A stretch of DNA of 64,000 nt from Kryptolebias marmoratus (taxonomy: Eukaryota; Chordata; Actinopteri; Cyprinodontiformes; Rivulidae): contig NC_051446.1 in the NCBI RefSeq assembly GCF_001649575.2, positions 24,552,867 to 24,616,866 of the forward strand, in the 5' to 3' direction. The position numbers and the translations under genes were made by a program. The notes under the pieces are model-generated. The model saw nothing but the letters and a program-made list of their open reading frames with translations, was not told the DNA's origin and did no database searches. Shown in pieces: positions 46,001 through 57,270 of this stretch; position 1 is the first letter of the stretch; the number at the start of each line of letters is the position of its first letter.

Positions 46001-49000
46001 TGATCAATGTTTCAGCCCAACATTACCCCTAAGGCCACAACATAAAAATGTCCATTTTTGTGAAAGTGTTTCTCTTTACAGAAGGCTAAATGATGGTAGC
46101 AAAACATAATACACCAGGTACATACCTGGTTGCATACTAAGTAGTTACTAGGACAATACCAGGTACTTACTGGGTATCTAGCTGGTACTTATACATTATC
46201 TGGTATGAATCAGATATGTACCTGGTACTTACAGGGACTGGGCTGTATTATGAAGTCACTTGTTATCCTGTACTTACCTGCTGAGTACTAGATACTTAAC
46301 TGGTACTTAATGCGTACATACTTGGTACTTACCTGATACATACATACAGGGCTGTAACATGTATTGCTATCAACATGCCTTATCGTACCAAAAATATGTG
46401 CATTAACATTGTTTTGAGAAAAAAACAGCAGTGAATTTACAAAACAAAGCGCCTCATAAACCAAAAGTACAATTATTTACCTCGACAAAGTCACATTGAC
46501 CATTCCTGTTGGAAAAATCTCCAGAGACTTCCCCCAGAATTTATTCTTCCATCGTTGGTCTGTTAAGAGATAACGTTATACGCTGATGATGCTGTGCGTT
46601 ATATACGTGTCCAGGAGTAGCTCTTTTAAAAGCATTTCACAATCAAATGATTTCAACAGATCATATGATTAAAGACTACTAATTTTAGTAAAATAACAGA
46701 AGTGTCACCTTGCCAAAATGAGAAGTTTTCTGACTCGGCATGGCAGGCTGAGATGGGTGGATGATGGCAGACCTGGTCAAATTTGAGAGAAGTAACAAAA
46801 ACAAAGAAAAAATTACTTTGACTGCTTTTATTCTTTTACATTTTTGGTAAAACTATAACTGTATGTGCCTCTGTAGATAAGATACAAGTTGCAGCACAGA
46901 AACATTTTATAATAATGTAAATATTATAAAAGGTGTAAATGATGAGCTGTAAGTCTAAGCTGTTTAAGGAGTTAATTGCTTCTTTGAGGAATATTTAATT
47001 GCAGCCACCTTAAAATTAATGACCAAAACATTTGTTCAGAGATTATGATTTTATGAAACCCATAAATCACTGGATGTGAACTTGTGCAGCTCTGTGAGTC
47101 GGAGCTGCTCGATTAAACCAGCGAGTGAGCCATCTTAATTTGCCGAGAGGAAACGATGGAAGCTCATCTATTCTCACTATTAAAAAGAACAGTTTAATTA
47201 TAATAAATCTCCTCCCGCCATCATTGCCTTTAAAGGTTAGCAGATGAAACAATGAGACATTTTATGAAGCTACAAGTAGCAGAAGAAGACAAAAATAGAG
47301 CCAGTTTGCTGAAGCAGATGTTTTTGAAGGAGTTGAAGAGATCTCTGTATATAAAATATTTGGAAATGAAGTATAAAAGTTACAAAAACCAAAAGTGGTA
47401 GCACCCATCTCCTGAATGAGCTGAATGTTTTGATACAGGAATAAATAGAACAGTAGAAAGACTGCAAATAAATAAAAAATAAATGGTGTGGATGTACCTG
47501 CTCACTGATGAAATGGAAACCCCGATCCTCTCGGATGCACTCGTAGGTCTCCCCCAGCACCGGGTTAAAGGGCTTATAGCGGTTCCTGAATGTTGCAGTG
47601 GTATAACCCGAAATGGCAAAGGCAGCAATATAAACCTGAATGAGACAAAATACAAAAAAACTTGTTGGGTTTTTTGGGAATATAATATGAAAATTGATTC
47701 ATTTAGTTTATGTAACCGGAAAAAGAAAGCTTTGTTTTCTTATAAGCTGTATAAAATACGAACAATGAGGCCCAGAATCTGTGCAGACAGTCTTACCATC
47801 CTCTGGAAGGGGTCCGGTGTGTTGTTCGCCGTGTCCAGCAGCTCGCTGTACTCCAGCTCTTCACACAGCCTCTGCAGGAGGTTCACAGGCTCGTTCAGAG
47901 CAGCAGGCATCGAAACTCGAGCTAAATCTTTCCCTGAGGAACAACGGCACAGGCACTTCACAAACATGCACAACTTTCATTTCTCAGTTTTGCTTTCCGT
48001 GGCCGGAGGGTCTTGCCTATGTTGTTGTAGAGGATGGCCATGAGGCCCACGTGGCTGTTATCGGGACAGGGAGCAGGTAAAGTGGTTCGCCGTCCGGTGC
48101 TCTTAGGAACGACGTTGTTAGGACTCCTGGAAATGCTTGCACGGTACTTTCGGGTTGTTGATGCTGCCGGGTACATGGAAGAAAGAAATGTCCATTTTAG
48201 TAAAAACAGTAATAAAAAAAATAGAAAAGTCTGCAGGAACACTGGTTCAGAAACATGTTCAGAAACATCCCGAAAAAACAGTATTTTGCAGATAAAATGT
48301 TCCTATAATTTAGTTTAATGTGTTTGGTTGAATTTTATCCTGATTACAGCATCAAATAGAAATCAATTCAAAACCAAGGAAGCTAAAATTATCCTGTGAA
48401 TATTTGCTTTAAGTTTCAAATGTCTGAAATAAAATAAAACAACCAAATGAATCATTACAGAGAACAGTATTTATCCTCATGCAGGCAGGTGTCTAATAGT
48501 TTTGGTTAGATGGGTCATTTTTAGTGAGTTTTATGGGTTTTTATTGGGAGCATTGGTGCAAAAAAATGACAAAAAACACATTTTACAAAAATCTAGTCCT
48601 ATTTTTTGAAGGAAAACCCTTGTTGTAGTGATATCCTAGTTTATATCATGACTTTCTGACAAAAACTAAAATGCTGAAGCTTTATTAGAAGCACATTTTA
48701 CAACAAGATGTTATACATTAAAAAGTTGATTTTGTGTTTCCACTTGTGTGACGATAGCCTGAATATTGTATTTATCGGTAAGTTAAATGTCTCAGGAACC
48801 ACTGGACAGATTTTAAAGAAACTTCCAGAAAGCAATCATCAGATGTAGAGCTATAACGGATCAAGTAATCAACCAACAGAAAAATGGTTATAAATCAGTC
48901 CGTTTTACAAATATTCAGCTAAAATTTGGCGCAGCTGAGAGTCGTTCACAACATATACTCAGAGCAGATTGAACAACATCTTGGAATATATACAAACGCC

Positions 49001-52000
49001 AGGATTTTTATTGTTTTATTATTTTAAAACTAAACAATTAACTGACACAAGTACTTGTCAGGGGCTGCTTTAGGTTACAAACGGGACAAAGAATGGACAT
49101 CATTCGCTCACCGTGTCCCTCCTCTGGCTCCGAGTTTGTGGTGCTTCCATCACTGAGTCCAGATTCATCAGACACTTCAGACGAGCTGCCCCAAAGGAGG
49201 TTGTCACTGGCGTCAAAATATTCTGCGGCCGAATCTGTGACTGAAGGCGGCCCGAGGGATGGTGCAGGCTGACGGTGGGGGGGGGCATTAAACACCACGT
49301 CAGAAAACAAAGAAAATACGTCAGGTGGAGCTCATCTTACCACATCTAACAGGTTCGGCTGGTGAAGGTTGTTGGCTTCCCAGGCCTCCTGCAGCTTCTG
49401 CCTCTCCAGGGACAGAGTTTCATGCACCGACTTCAGAGAAGCAAGCACTGACGGGACGTAAGACAGAGAAGAAGAACTGTGAGAACGCTGAAGGTTTTCC
49501 TGTTTATCGTTTCTGACACACATAAACGTTCCACAAACTTTGTGCTGTTTTAACCAGTCATGCATCAAACTGTTCAACTAAACTTTTATTCCTTTCAAAA
49601 TATTTATAAGAAAATTTCCCAACATTAACAATTAAAGATCTCTTTAATTCTTTTAAAACAAATCTGCTTCTGGCTACCATTCTGTTAATTTTCCCTTCAA
49701 CTACAGTTGTTTTTATTTTAGCTTCTGTTTTGCTTATTTTAGATGCAATTTTTAAATAGTTTTCTTTTGTCATTTTAGCTGCAGTTTGGCATCTGTTGTG
49801 ATAATATTAGCTTTAGCTACTGTTTTGCTCATTTTAGCTATTTACCTATTTCAGCTTCTTTTATTTTTAAGCTACTGCTCTCATGTTTTAGCTACTGTTT
49901 TGCTTATTTTAGCTGTAGCTTATGTTTTGCAGTTTTTAGAGACCTTTTTTGGTCATTTTAGCTGCAGTTTTGTATCTATTGTGATAATATTAGCTTTAGC
50001 TACTTTTTTGCTCAATAGGCTATTTACCTATTTCAGCTTCTTTTATTTTTCAGCTACTGCTCTCATGTTTTAGCTACTGTTTTGCAGCTTTTATCGTCTA
50101 ACACTGTTACGCTCATTTTAGCTTTTAGCTCATGTTCTGCTGATTTTAGCCCGTTTTCCCCATTTTAGCCTCTGCTCTGCTTGTTTTTTTTACTTTTAGC
50201 GACTCAGATAAAGCTTTTTTATCAAAGCTCACACTGCATTTTTACAAAAAAATGCAATTTTCGAAAAATAAATATATGTCAATGTTTCCCTGATATTTCT
50301 GCAAACTCCTCTTTGAGTTTGTCTTTAAATCGTCCCTTTGTGTGTCTCTCTGACCTCGCAGTGACATGGCGCAGATGTCCTGCTGGATCTTCTTGCCCTC
50401 GGGTGTGAGGACGGTGGGGGGGGACAGCTGAGAGTAGACGTAGTCGGGGATGGAGGGCACCGATGCGCCGAGGTGGGCCGAGCTGCTCAGGTGACTGGAG
50501 GACAGCTGTGAGGTGAACAGGAGAGGACAAAGGACGAGTGATTCGCCGGTTAATTTAACAGGTCGCTTGTTTTCTGTCGCTGCTTTGAGAACGTGCACGC
50601 TGACAGGAACTTCGTCTGCATCTACAGGCACACCAAGCTTTAACTCACACAGCCTCCTAAATGCTTCAGAAGCAAACTTTATTTTTATCTTTTCTTCAGT
50701 TGTTTTATAGTCAAGAGGGCGTCTGCAGCAGGGTGTAAGTCAAGCTGTTTAACTTCCTGCCTACTGGCAACTCACCGATTTGGAAATCCCACGAATAGGC
50801 TTCGGGTTGGATTAAAGAAAAAATGTTACTGGACTTTTGTGCTGTCATATTATTACATCCAATCTATTCAAAAACATCATTCTTACCATCCCCAGGGCCT
50901 CCACTCTGGACAGTGTGCGGGAGTGACCCCGGATCTTTCCCGACTTTAGCTTCTTCGGCTTCTCAAGTGACAGATTCTGATCCAAAATTAGATTTACTTG
51001 ATTTGACATTTATTTGAAACTTAATTTCTGCAGCAGGGTGAAAAATGCTGGTAGCCTGCGCGTACCTGTATGCTGATGATACGCTGCAGATCCCCATTGG
51101 TGAAAGTGTGGCCCGTCTCCAGCGCCTGCAGCCGCTGAATTAAACGGTTCAGCTCGGAAAGATCCAGATCACAGCGGTTCAGCTCTGAAAGTCAAATTAC
51201 CTTCACTTATAAAGCATAATCAAAACAATCATAGCTGGCATAAATAACTAACATGATAGTAAATGTGCAGCAGCAGCCCCTGTTAAAACACAGCTTGGGA
51301 CACATTTATTAACCCTTACTTCAGCATTTCAGTACAATTTGGGGTGAATAGGACAGATGTGAGTCCTCAGAACCTAGGAGCATTTCAATCAGTGCATTAT
51401 CTGCAAAACAATGAAATAAAATGCTGCATTTGTAGAAAATAAGCCAAGGAAATCATGTTCAATGTGAGAAAAAGATGGATCCTCGAGGAACTCCATAAAT
51501 GACAGGGTCTGCAGAAGATGAGAAATGTCTGATTATAAGAAAAAAAGAGAACCAACTAAGAACAGGACCCTGAATCCCAGCCTGGTTTAGAAGAATATTT
51601 TAACTCTATAAAAGCTGTGTTGAGGTTTAAAAGAATCAAAAAATCACATTAAGGAGAGAAGCAAGTCATTCCAGACTTTTAATAACTTTTTAAGTTTCTT
51701 GTTTGTATCTTGTTAGTCCAACACTGTATTTTTATATAAATTTCTGTAAGTAGATTTTTAAATCTGAGCTTCTAAGTTGTGGTTTTGTTATTGGGAGCGG
51801 GACTGAGAGCTTCTTCCACATCTTAAAAACCTAAATTTTAACCAGCGATAAAATGATCGATAAAGTGCCTCGTTTCAGATCGTCTGTGTGTGTTTTGTGT
51901 TTTGAAGCTGACTGTTTGACAAACACCTTGAACACAAGTATCTGGATCGTGGCTTTGCCTCAGCCAGGCGGACACCTTGGTGTTCACGGCGGTGCTGGCT

Positions 52001-54465
52001 GACGGCGGGACCCCCGACCGCCCGGCCGGATCCTCCGTCCCTGCGGAGCTCTGCTGACACGCAAAAAGAGGCAAAAACACACCGTAAGACACGCTGACAA
52101 ATCTGTCAAAAAAGGCCTGTTGTGTCTGATTTTATAGTCACCAAATCTCCGTTTCCATGAGCTTGTCCAGCTGAAGATGTGTGGAACAGCGTCTGCAGGA
52201 GGCTGCTGTGGACAAACGACGTCTTGTTCTTCTTGTAGAGGCGGTGAGCTTGAAGTTTGGTCACCCAGATGTAGAAGAGTTCATGGCTCTTCGCCTTGGA
52301 GGAAACATACGCACAATATATATATAAATATATATTAGTTTGAAACTTATCAGCAGGAGTTGAACATTTACCTTCACGTGATAGAGAATGTCTCCAGTGT
52401 CCAAATCAATCCGATTGGATTTCTTGTTGATTGACATCACAGCGAGGCTGACGTCCAACGAACCCTGGACTCGTCCTCTGGAGACCTTTTGTCAAACAGG
52501 TTTAGGTGTTTTCAGATATATAACATTTCACCTAAGCCATAAATTAGATTATAAACAGATAAAACTGCCAGACAAATAAAGATTACAGTCAAAGCAGAGG
52601 TGATTTTGAAGAAAACTGCAACAAAAAAAAAAAGCAAGAGAAACTGAATGCTGAAAGTTAAATAAATGGAGAGGACTAAAAACAACCTAAATTATTACAA
52701 CCATAGCTATATATACATGTATGAACTGCAACCAGATTAAATGTTTCAACAACAGGAGTTTTCCTTCAAAAAATATATTTTGAATTTGTTGCCACAACCT
52801 GAAACTAACCCTAATAAATGATATCTGTGAAACTTGTAATGCAAAGAAGAATAAAATATTTCATGCAAAGTCATCATAAAATGGCTGTCTGTCATCATAA
52901 AGAGTAAATATTACTCACATCTTGTTGATTTTTGGAGTAACGTAAGATTCCTGCTTCCAACACAAAGTATCGCTAAAATAAAATAAAACAAGAATAATGT
53001 TAAAATAATACATTTCAATTCAATTCTGGCTCTAAGTATTGACCTCTGACCTTGTGCCAGCCCTTAAGAGGCCACTTCCTTCTCTTCAGGAGATAACCTT
53101 CACACCTTCCTGGAGTGGTCAGAACTTCAGGATTCTCACTTCCTGTCTGTATTTCTGCCTGAAGGTCGTCCATCACTTCCCAATCTTTAATAATCTGTGG
53201 AAATCAGGAGCCAGAAACTCACCTCAGATGGACTTTTTTGAGAAAAATGGAATTTCTTTTAAAGACCCTGTTTGTTCAAAATATTATTTTTGAATCTATA
53301 GTGGTTTAATGGTTTAAATTTAACTCAAATTTGAAAAAAAAAAATACTTCACAGAGACAAAACAGAGCAGCAGAAATTAATCAGACAGTATTTATTCCTC
53401 ACCATCATGAAAGGTGCGATTATTAGCTGTTCATCTACAACTGATTAACCTGATTCAAGATGGCCGCTACAGCTCGTCAGTGTCGGCAAACACAAAAGAT
53501 GACTATAACTCAGTTAATTTTAACAAAATTGAACAAATCTGATGATTTTCTGCTTTTATTTTGTTACATTTTTGAAGTTAAACAGTTTTTTAGCTCAGAA
53601 CTGTTACCTGAGTAACAAAAACAAAGTAGTTTAGTTTATTTTATCTTATCTTATCTTATCTTATCTTATCTTATCTTATCTTATCTTATCTTATCTTATC
53701 TTATCTTATCTTAGCTTAGCTTAGCTTAGCTTAGCTTAGCTTAGCTTTACTTGGTTTAGTTTAGTTTGGTTGGTCTCATGTAGTCTTCACTCAAAAATAC
53801 CAAAGTAATTGTACAGTTACTATTAATACTACTATTAAATAATAATAATAATAATAATGATAACTGCAAAGTCTAAGCATCAATGTGATATAAAATTACT
53901 GATAGCTGATAATTCAGCAACATCCTGTGAATCTCCAACAAGACAAAATGATAATAAATAAGTAAATAAAGTCTGGATGGCATTTCACTTGTTTGTTTTT
54001 TTACATTTTATCAACAGATTTCGCTGTTTTAAAACTGCAGGACTGCAGAAATAAACTCAAAGAAGACAAATTTTAGTATCTGGAGCAAATCTTTATTGTT
54101 TTTAAATAAAGTTCAGCTTGATGCTTCTCTCATCTGAAGGGTTAACTGTAAATCTGTTCCGATTTGACGACCGGTGAGGAAACATGAACCTTTTTCTGCA
54201 GCATTTAAACAAAAACTAATGTTAAATCCTTTTTCTGCTACTTGTGATTTCTCCCTGTTTCATTCAACCTTTCTGCTGCCAGTCTGTTTATTCCAGATTA
54301 AACGTCCCGGGTCGTGACTGACCTGGTACTGACCTGTCGGGAGTGTGGAGAAGACAGAGTGCTGCTGCTGTGAGACGGAGCCGGCTTGGTCCTCGACGGG
54401 GACGTCTTCTCCAGACCGCTTGCCAGCGACTGGCTGCGATGGAGCGAAGATCCATTTGAGTCCAT
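43045..54465 (-). CDS. osbpl7: Oxysterol-binding protein-related protein 7, 21 coding exons
   Basis: ORP family lipid-binding/transfer protein acting at membrane contact sites. Coding exons in transcript order (high to low): 54465-54334, 53146-53051, 52972-52919, 52485-52372, 52294-52142, 52053-51927, 51184-51066, 50976-50887, 50505-50355, 49447-49341, 49268-49112, 48163-48017, 47933-47797, 47635-47498, 46772-46709, 46559-46481, 45365-45221, 45150-45000, 44845-44719, 44214-44092 and 43153-43045. They sum to 2520 nt with consistent phases, giving 839 residues (human OSBPL7 is about 842). A PH domain starts at [16 protein letters not shown] (residues 61-76). A FFAT-like VAP-binding motif EYFDASD lies at 397-403. 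The ORD fills roughly 480-839, with [12 protein letters not shown] and the signature EQVCHHPP (573-580), where the family has Ser for Cys. The protein ends in LTLW. One intron is GC-AG. osbpl3 and osbpl6 are close relatives; synteny with tbx21 and mrpl10 decides for osbpl7. Confidence 0.94.
43270..43400 (-). repeat. R1 repeat, copy in the last osbpl7 intron
   Basis: TAAAATCTGGTGTGGTTGTA, GCTGAGAGTGATGCCCAACA and GCACTAAAAGATTGCATGAG. Confidence 0.55.
44230..44600 (-). repeat. AGCTAAAA-module repeat, copy B, osbpl7 intron
   Basis: On the minus strand it shows TTTTGATATATGAATGGCTA and CTCCTGAATGAGCTGA next to an array of AGC-TAAAA-type words. It shares its outer end with copy D (both read WLKQHKV by chance translation). 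Confidence 0.6.
46082..46350. repeat. Degenerate GGTACTTAC minisatellite in an osbpl7 intron
   Basis: About 270 bp with many units like CTGGTACTTAC, CAGGTACATACCTGG and TAGATACTTAACTGG. On the osbpl7 sense strand the words GTAAGTA are frequent; two match the 5' splice-site consensus CAG/GTAAGTA exactly (46271-46280 and 46326-46335). Confidence 0.7.
47265..47470 (+). repeat. AGCTAAAA-module repeat, copy C, osbpl7 intron
   Basis: ATAGAGCCAG, TTTTTGAAGGAGTTGAAGAG and CTCCTGAATGAGCTGAATG in the family order; the AGCTAAAA array is nearly absent. Opposite to the osbpl7 transcript. Confidence 0.6.
48011..48016 (-). other. Non-canonical GC splice donor of osbpl7
   Basis: The exon 48163-48017 ends ATAG and the intron begins GCAAGA. 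No GT lies nearby that keeps the frame. Reading NNIG/KDL across the 83 bp intron (48016-47934, ending CAG) agrees with the family sequence, so this is a GC-AG intron. Confidence 0.75.
48780..48990 (-). repeat. R1 repeat, copy in an osbpl7 intron
   Basis: TCTCAGGAACCACTGGACAG, ATTTTAAAGAAACTTCCAGA, CAGTCCGTTTTACAAATATT and GCAGCTGAGAGTCGTTCACA. Confidence 0.5.
49540..50235 (-). repeat. AGCTAAAA-module repeat, copy D, with long degenerate array
   Basis: The head block (49540-49660) matches copy B. It is followed by about 550 bp of degenerate repeats which on the plus strand read TTTTAGCT with variants such as TTAGCTACTGTTTTGCTCA. A larger unit (TTGTGATAATATTAGCTTTA) occurs twice, near 49795 and 49978, about 183 bp apart. 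Confidence 0.6.
53641..53745 (+). repeat. Two-phase pentanucleotide microsatellite
   Basis: Fourteen perfect TTATC units (53641-53710) followed by seven perfect TTAGC units (53711-53745), in the first coding intron of osbpl7. Confidence 0.95.
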
Positions 54466-54466
54466 T

Positions 54467-54508
54467 TCAGAGCTCAGGCCCGTCTTGTTGTTCGACTGAA
54501 AGCACCAT
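54467..54508 (-). promoter_or_regulatory. Upstream ORF in the osbpl7 leader, 13 codons
   Basis: In the exon that carries the osbpl7 start, an earlier out-of-frame ATG (54508) opens MVLSVEQQDGPEL. It stops at a TGA leaving a single base before the main ATG (54465). It matters only if the exon boundary at 54529 is right. A uORF that ends this close to the main start could allow reinitiation or repress it. Confidence 0.5.
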
Positions 54509-54699
54509 CTGCAGTCTGGCTGAAGATCCCTGCAGGTTGCAGAGAGAGCAAACAGAGACGATGGGTTGATGATTATCAGGGTGGATGTCAAGAACAGAAA
54601 AGGGACATTTAGGATTTCTGGGAGTTTTAACCTCGCTCATTAAAAACAAGAGGAGAAAACATCATTTAACCCTGACTGTTGAGCTCTGAATTCACATCC

Positions 54700-54975
54700 G
54701 TGCAGATCCTCCTCCTGCAGACTTTCAGCTATTTTTATTTGTTCATTTTTCCAAACTTTCAGCTCATTCAGGACACGGCTGCTGAGACTTTATGTAACTT
54801 TATCCCTTTAGGTACTTTTAGCTACTGTTCTGCTGATTTTAGCTTGTAGCCAACCTTTGTTACTTTTAGGTAGTATTTAGTTACTTTAAGCTTTTATGTA
54901 GCCCTTTGCTACATTTAGCTTTTACCTCGTGTTCTGTTTCTTGTAGCTTTAATTAGCTTTATTTTTTTTATCAGA
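54700..54975 (-). repeat. AGCTAAAA-module repeat, copy E, osbpl7 5' region
   Basis: TTTCAGCTCATTCAGGA, then TTTTAGCTACTGTTCTGCTG and further TTTAGCTTTTA words. A short, diverged copy. Confidence 0.5.
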
Positions 54976-55041
54976 TAAACATCTGAAGTCCGTAACTCTT
55001 AAAAAAGCTCATCGACTGAGATTCCAGTTTAGGTTGTTTTG

Positions 55042-55388
55042 TGTCATGAGCCGAGGGGAACGAGAGAAAAACTGAAAATTTATTTAAACTAACAAAACTA
55101 GAAAACAAAAGGCTGACGTGGCAGCAAAACAAACTAGAACAAAAATCCAAAAGCGATAAGGCGAGGCAAGGTGGGACCAGGGACAAAACAACAATGAGAA
55201 GATCGGGTTTTAAAGTAGAGGATGATTATGGGAAGTGGGCACAGGTGAGTGATTACAGCAGGTGGAGGTGGGCGTGACAGTTAACCAGGTGCAGACAGAA
55301 GTACGAAGAACAAAATAAACTTAAACAGGAAACAAGAACCCAGAACCAAAACTAAGAATAAACTCAAAAAATACTAGAAATCATGACA
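55042..55388 (-). mobile_element. Solo-LTR-like repeat, copy 3, upstream of the osbpl7 start codon
   Basis: The 347 bp element has TGTCATG and CATGACA ends and flanks GTTTTG and GCTTTG (5 of 6). It is the most diverged and shortest of the three related copies. It shares the GGGAAGTGGGCACAGGTGAG block with them and lies between the CpG island and the first coding exon of osbpl7. Confidence 0.65.
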
Positions 55389-55659
55389 GCTTTGTGATCT
55401 GAAGGCTAAAGACTTTTTGTAGCCTCTGTTCATTCACCAATATTTGGGTTTTAATAACAATAAAGTGGAAAAAACACAATTACTTTGTTCAGATGAGAGT
55501 TGAAATAGAATATGTGAGAATCAGCCTGCAGGTCGGCGTTTTATCCGGATTTTAAAGTCTGAATTTGTTGTAATTTTATTAAACACAACTTCAATCCACT
55601 CAGATCTGTTAAAAATGCATATTGTTTGTGAGATTTACATGTTTTACACAGAGATGTCG

Positions 55660-55880
55660 TGGGGTGTTAGCACTCAGAGGATCTGTTGGGAACAACTCTC
55701 AGCTACAACCACACCAAACTGCTGCACAGATTTCACCAGTTTCCGGTTAGCTGTGGTGGCCATCTTGAGTCATGTTAATTACAAAAACCTGATCAGTTAT
55801 ATGCGATCATCATTTTCTGCAGCTTTTAATAAAATCTGTTCTGTGGTTCATGAGATATTTTGCTAACAGAGGCAGTTATC
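55660..55880 (+). repeat. R1 repeat, copy upstream of the osbpl7 start codon
   Basis: ACTCTCAGCTACAACCACAC, GCTGTGGTGGCCATCTTGAG and GTTCATGAGATATTTTGCTA; nearly complete. Confidence 0.6.
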
Positions 55881-56639
55881 GCCTGCCTCTCGTAGCGATC
55901 TCAGCCTTAAATCTGACTAAACGTCCGTTTTTATCTTGAAAAGAAACAATTAAAAGTCAAGCCGGGCTGGATTGTGTGGCTAACCCTGCGCTGTATGTGA
56001 CACGATGGCCAGGACTCGCTGCTGAAGGAAGATTAACTTCTGCTTAATTGGTTTTTCAGCAGATATTTTTAGCTGCTTGAAGCAACGTTGATCTGAAAGG
56101 CAGAGAGCAATAAAAGCTCCGCAACGTTCACAAACACAAAGAACGAAGAAAAATGGAGTCGTGGTTTTGGTCAAATAAACATTTAGTTAATTATACCAGA
56201 AAAAATTCACGTTTCTTTTTAAAAATGAGCCAAATTTGACAGTTTTTTACAGTCAGAACATGTAAATGTTAGATTTAAGCTTTAAAACCAAGACTTTCCA
56301 GAGTTTTACCTGATGTTGTTGGTGCATATTTGAGTATTTTTCTGTGTGTAACATAAATAAAGGGGGGTTCTGTGAGGCCATGTGGGGGGGGGTGAGGATG
56401 AAAGCACGATGTGGTGGAAACAGGATGAAGGGATTAGGAGGATTCTCAGCTCGCTTAGTCAAGGAGGAACGCAAAGATAAACATTTAAAATTTGATTTAA
56501 TTTAAATGCAGCTATTTGTTTTGGACTTTTAGCTGCTTTAAGCCAGAATGGGTGGCTTTAAATATAGTTTTGATCTTTTTAAAACCTTGTTGCTTTGCTT
56601 TGTAAAATAAAATCAATTAAAGAAATTACATTTTCTGTG

Positions 56640-57270
56640 AAAACACAGTGAACGACAGCTGAAATTTACTGAAGAAGCTGAATTATTAGCAGAACATTAG
56701 CTAAAAACTAAAGGAGCTAAACACTAATCATTAGAGAGCAAAACACCAGCTAAAAGCCAAAAGTAGGAAAATCCTAACTAAAAGCTAAATGGAGCAAAAC
56801 ACTAGCTAAAAAGCTAAATAAAGGACAAAACCAGCTAAAAAACAAAAAAGGGCAAAACACTAGCTAAAGACTAGCTAAAAGCCAAACATAGTAAAATGCT
56901 AGCTAAAAGTCAAATAGAGCCAAACACTAGCTAAAAGCTAAATAAAGGACAATAATAGCTAAAAACTAAAAGGAACAAAATGCTAAATTATCAACAGACT
57001 AGCTTAAAGCTAAACGTGTCAAAGGCGAGCAAAAGATACAGTTCCAGAACAGTAGCTAAAAGCTAAAAGCAGCAGAAGAGTAGCTAAAAACTGAGAGTAA
57101 AGACCGTTTCCTGAAGCAGATTTCAAAGAGAATGATGGTTTTGAAGGAGTTAAAGAAATCTTCATGCATTTGTAAATAAATTAAATATTTTGAAAAGAAT
57201 AAAAGTTACAAAAACCCCAAAGGTCACAGCAGCCGATCTGCTGAAAGAGCTGAAGGTTCTGATAGATTAA
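56640..57270 (+). repeat. AGCTAAAA-module repeat, copy F, longest array
   Basis: About 400 bp of degenerate units such as ACACTAGCTAAAAGC and CAAAACACTAGCTAAA, followed by the common blocks GAAGGAGTTAAAGAAATCTT and CTGAAAGAGCTGAAGGTTCT. Lies between the osbpl7 CpG island and its first coding exon. Confidence 0.65.
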
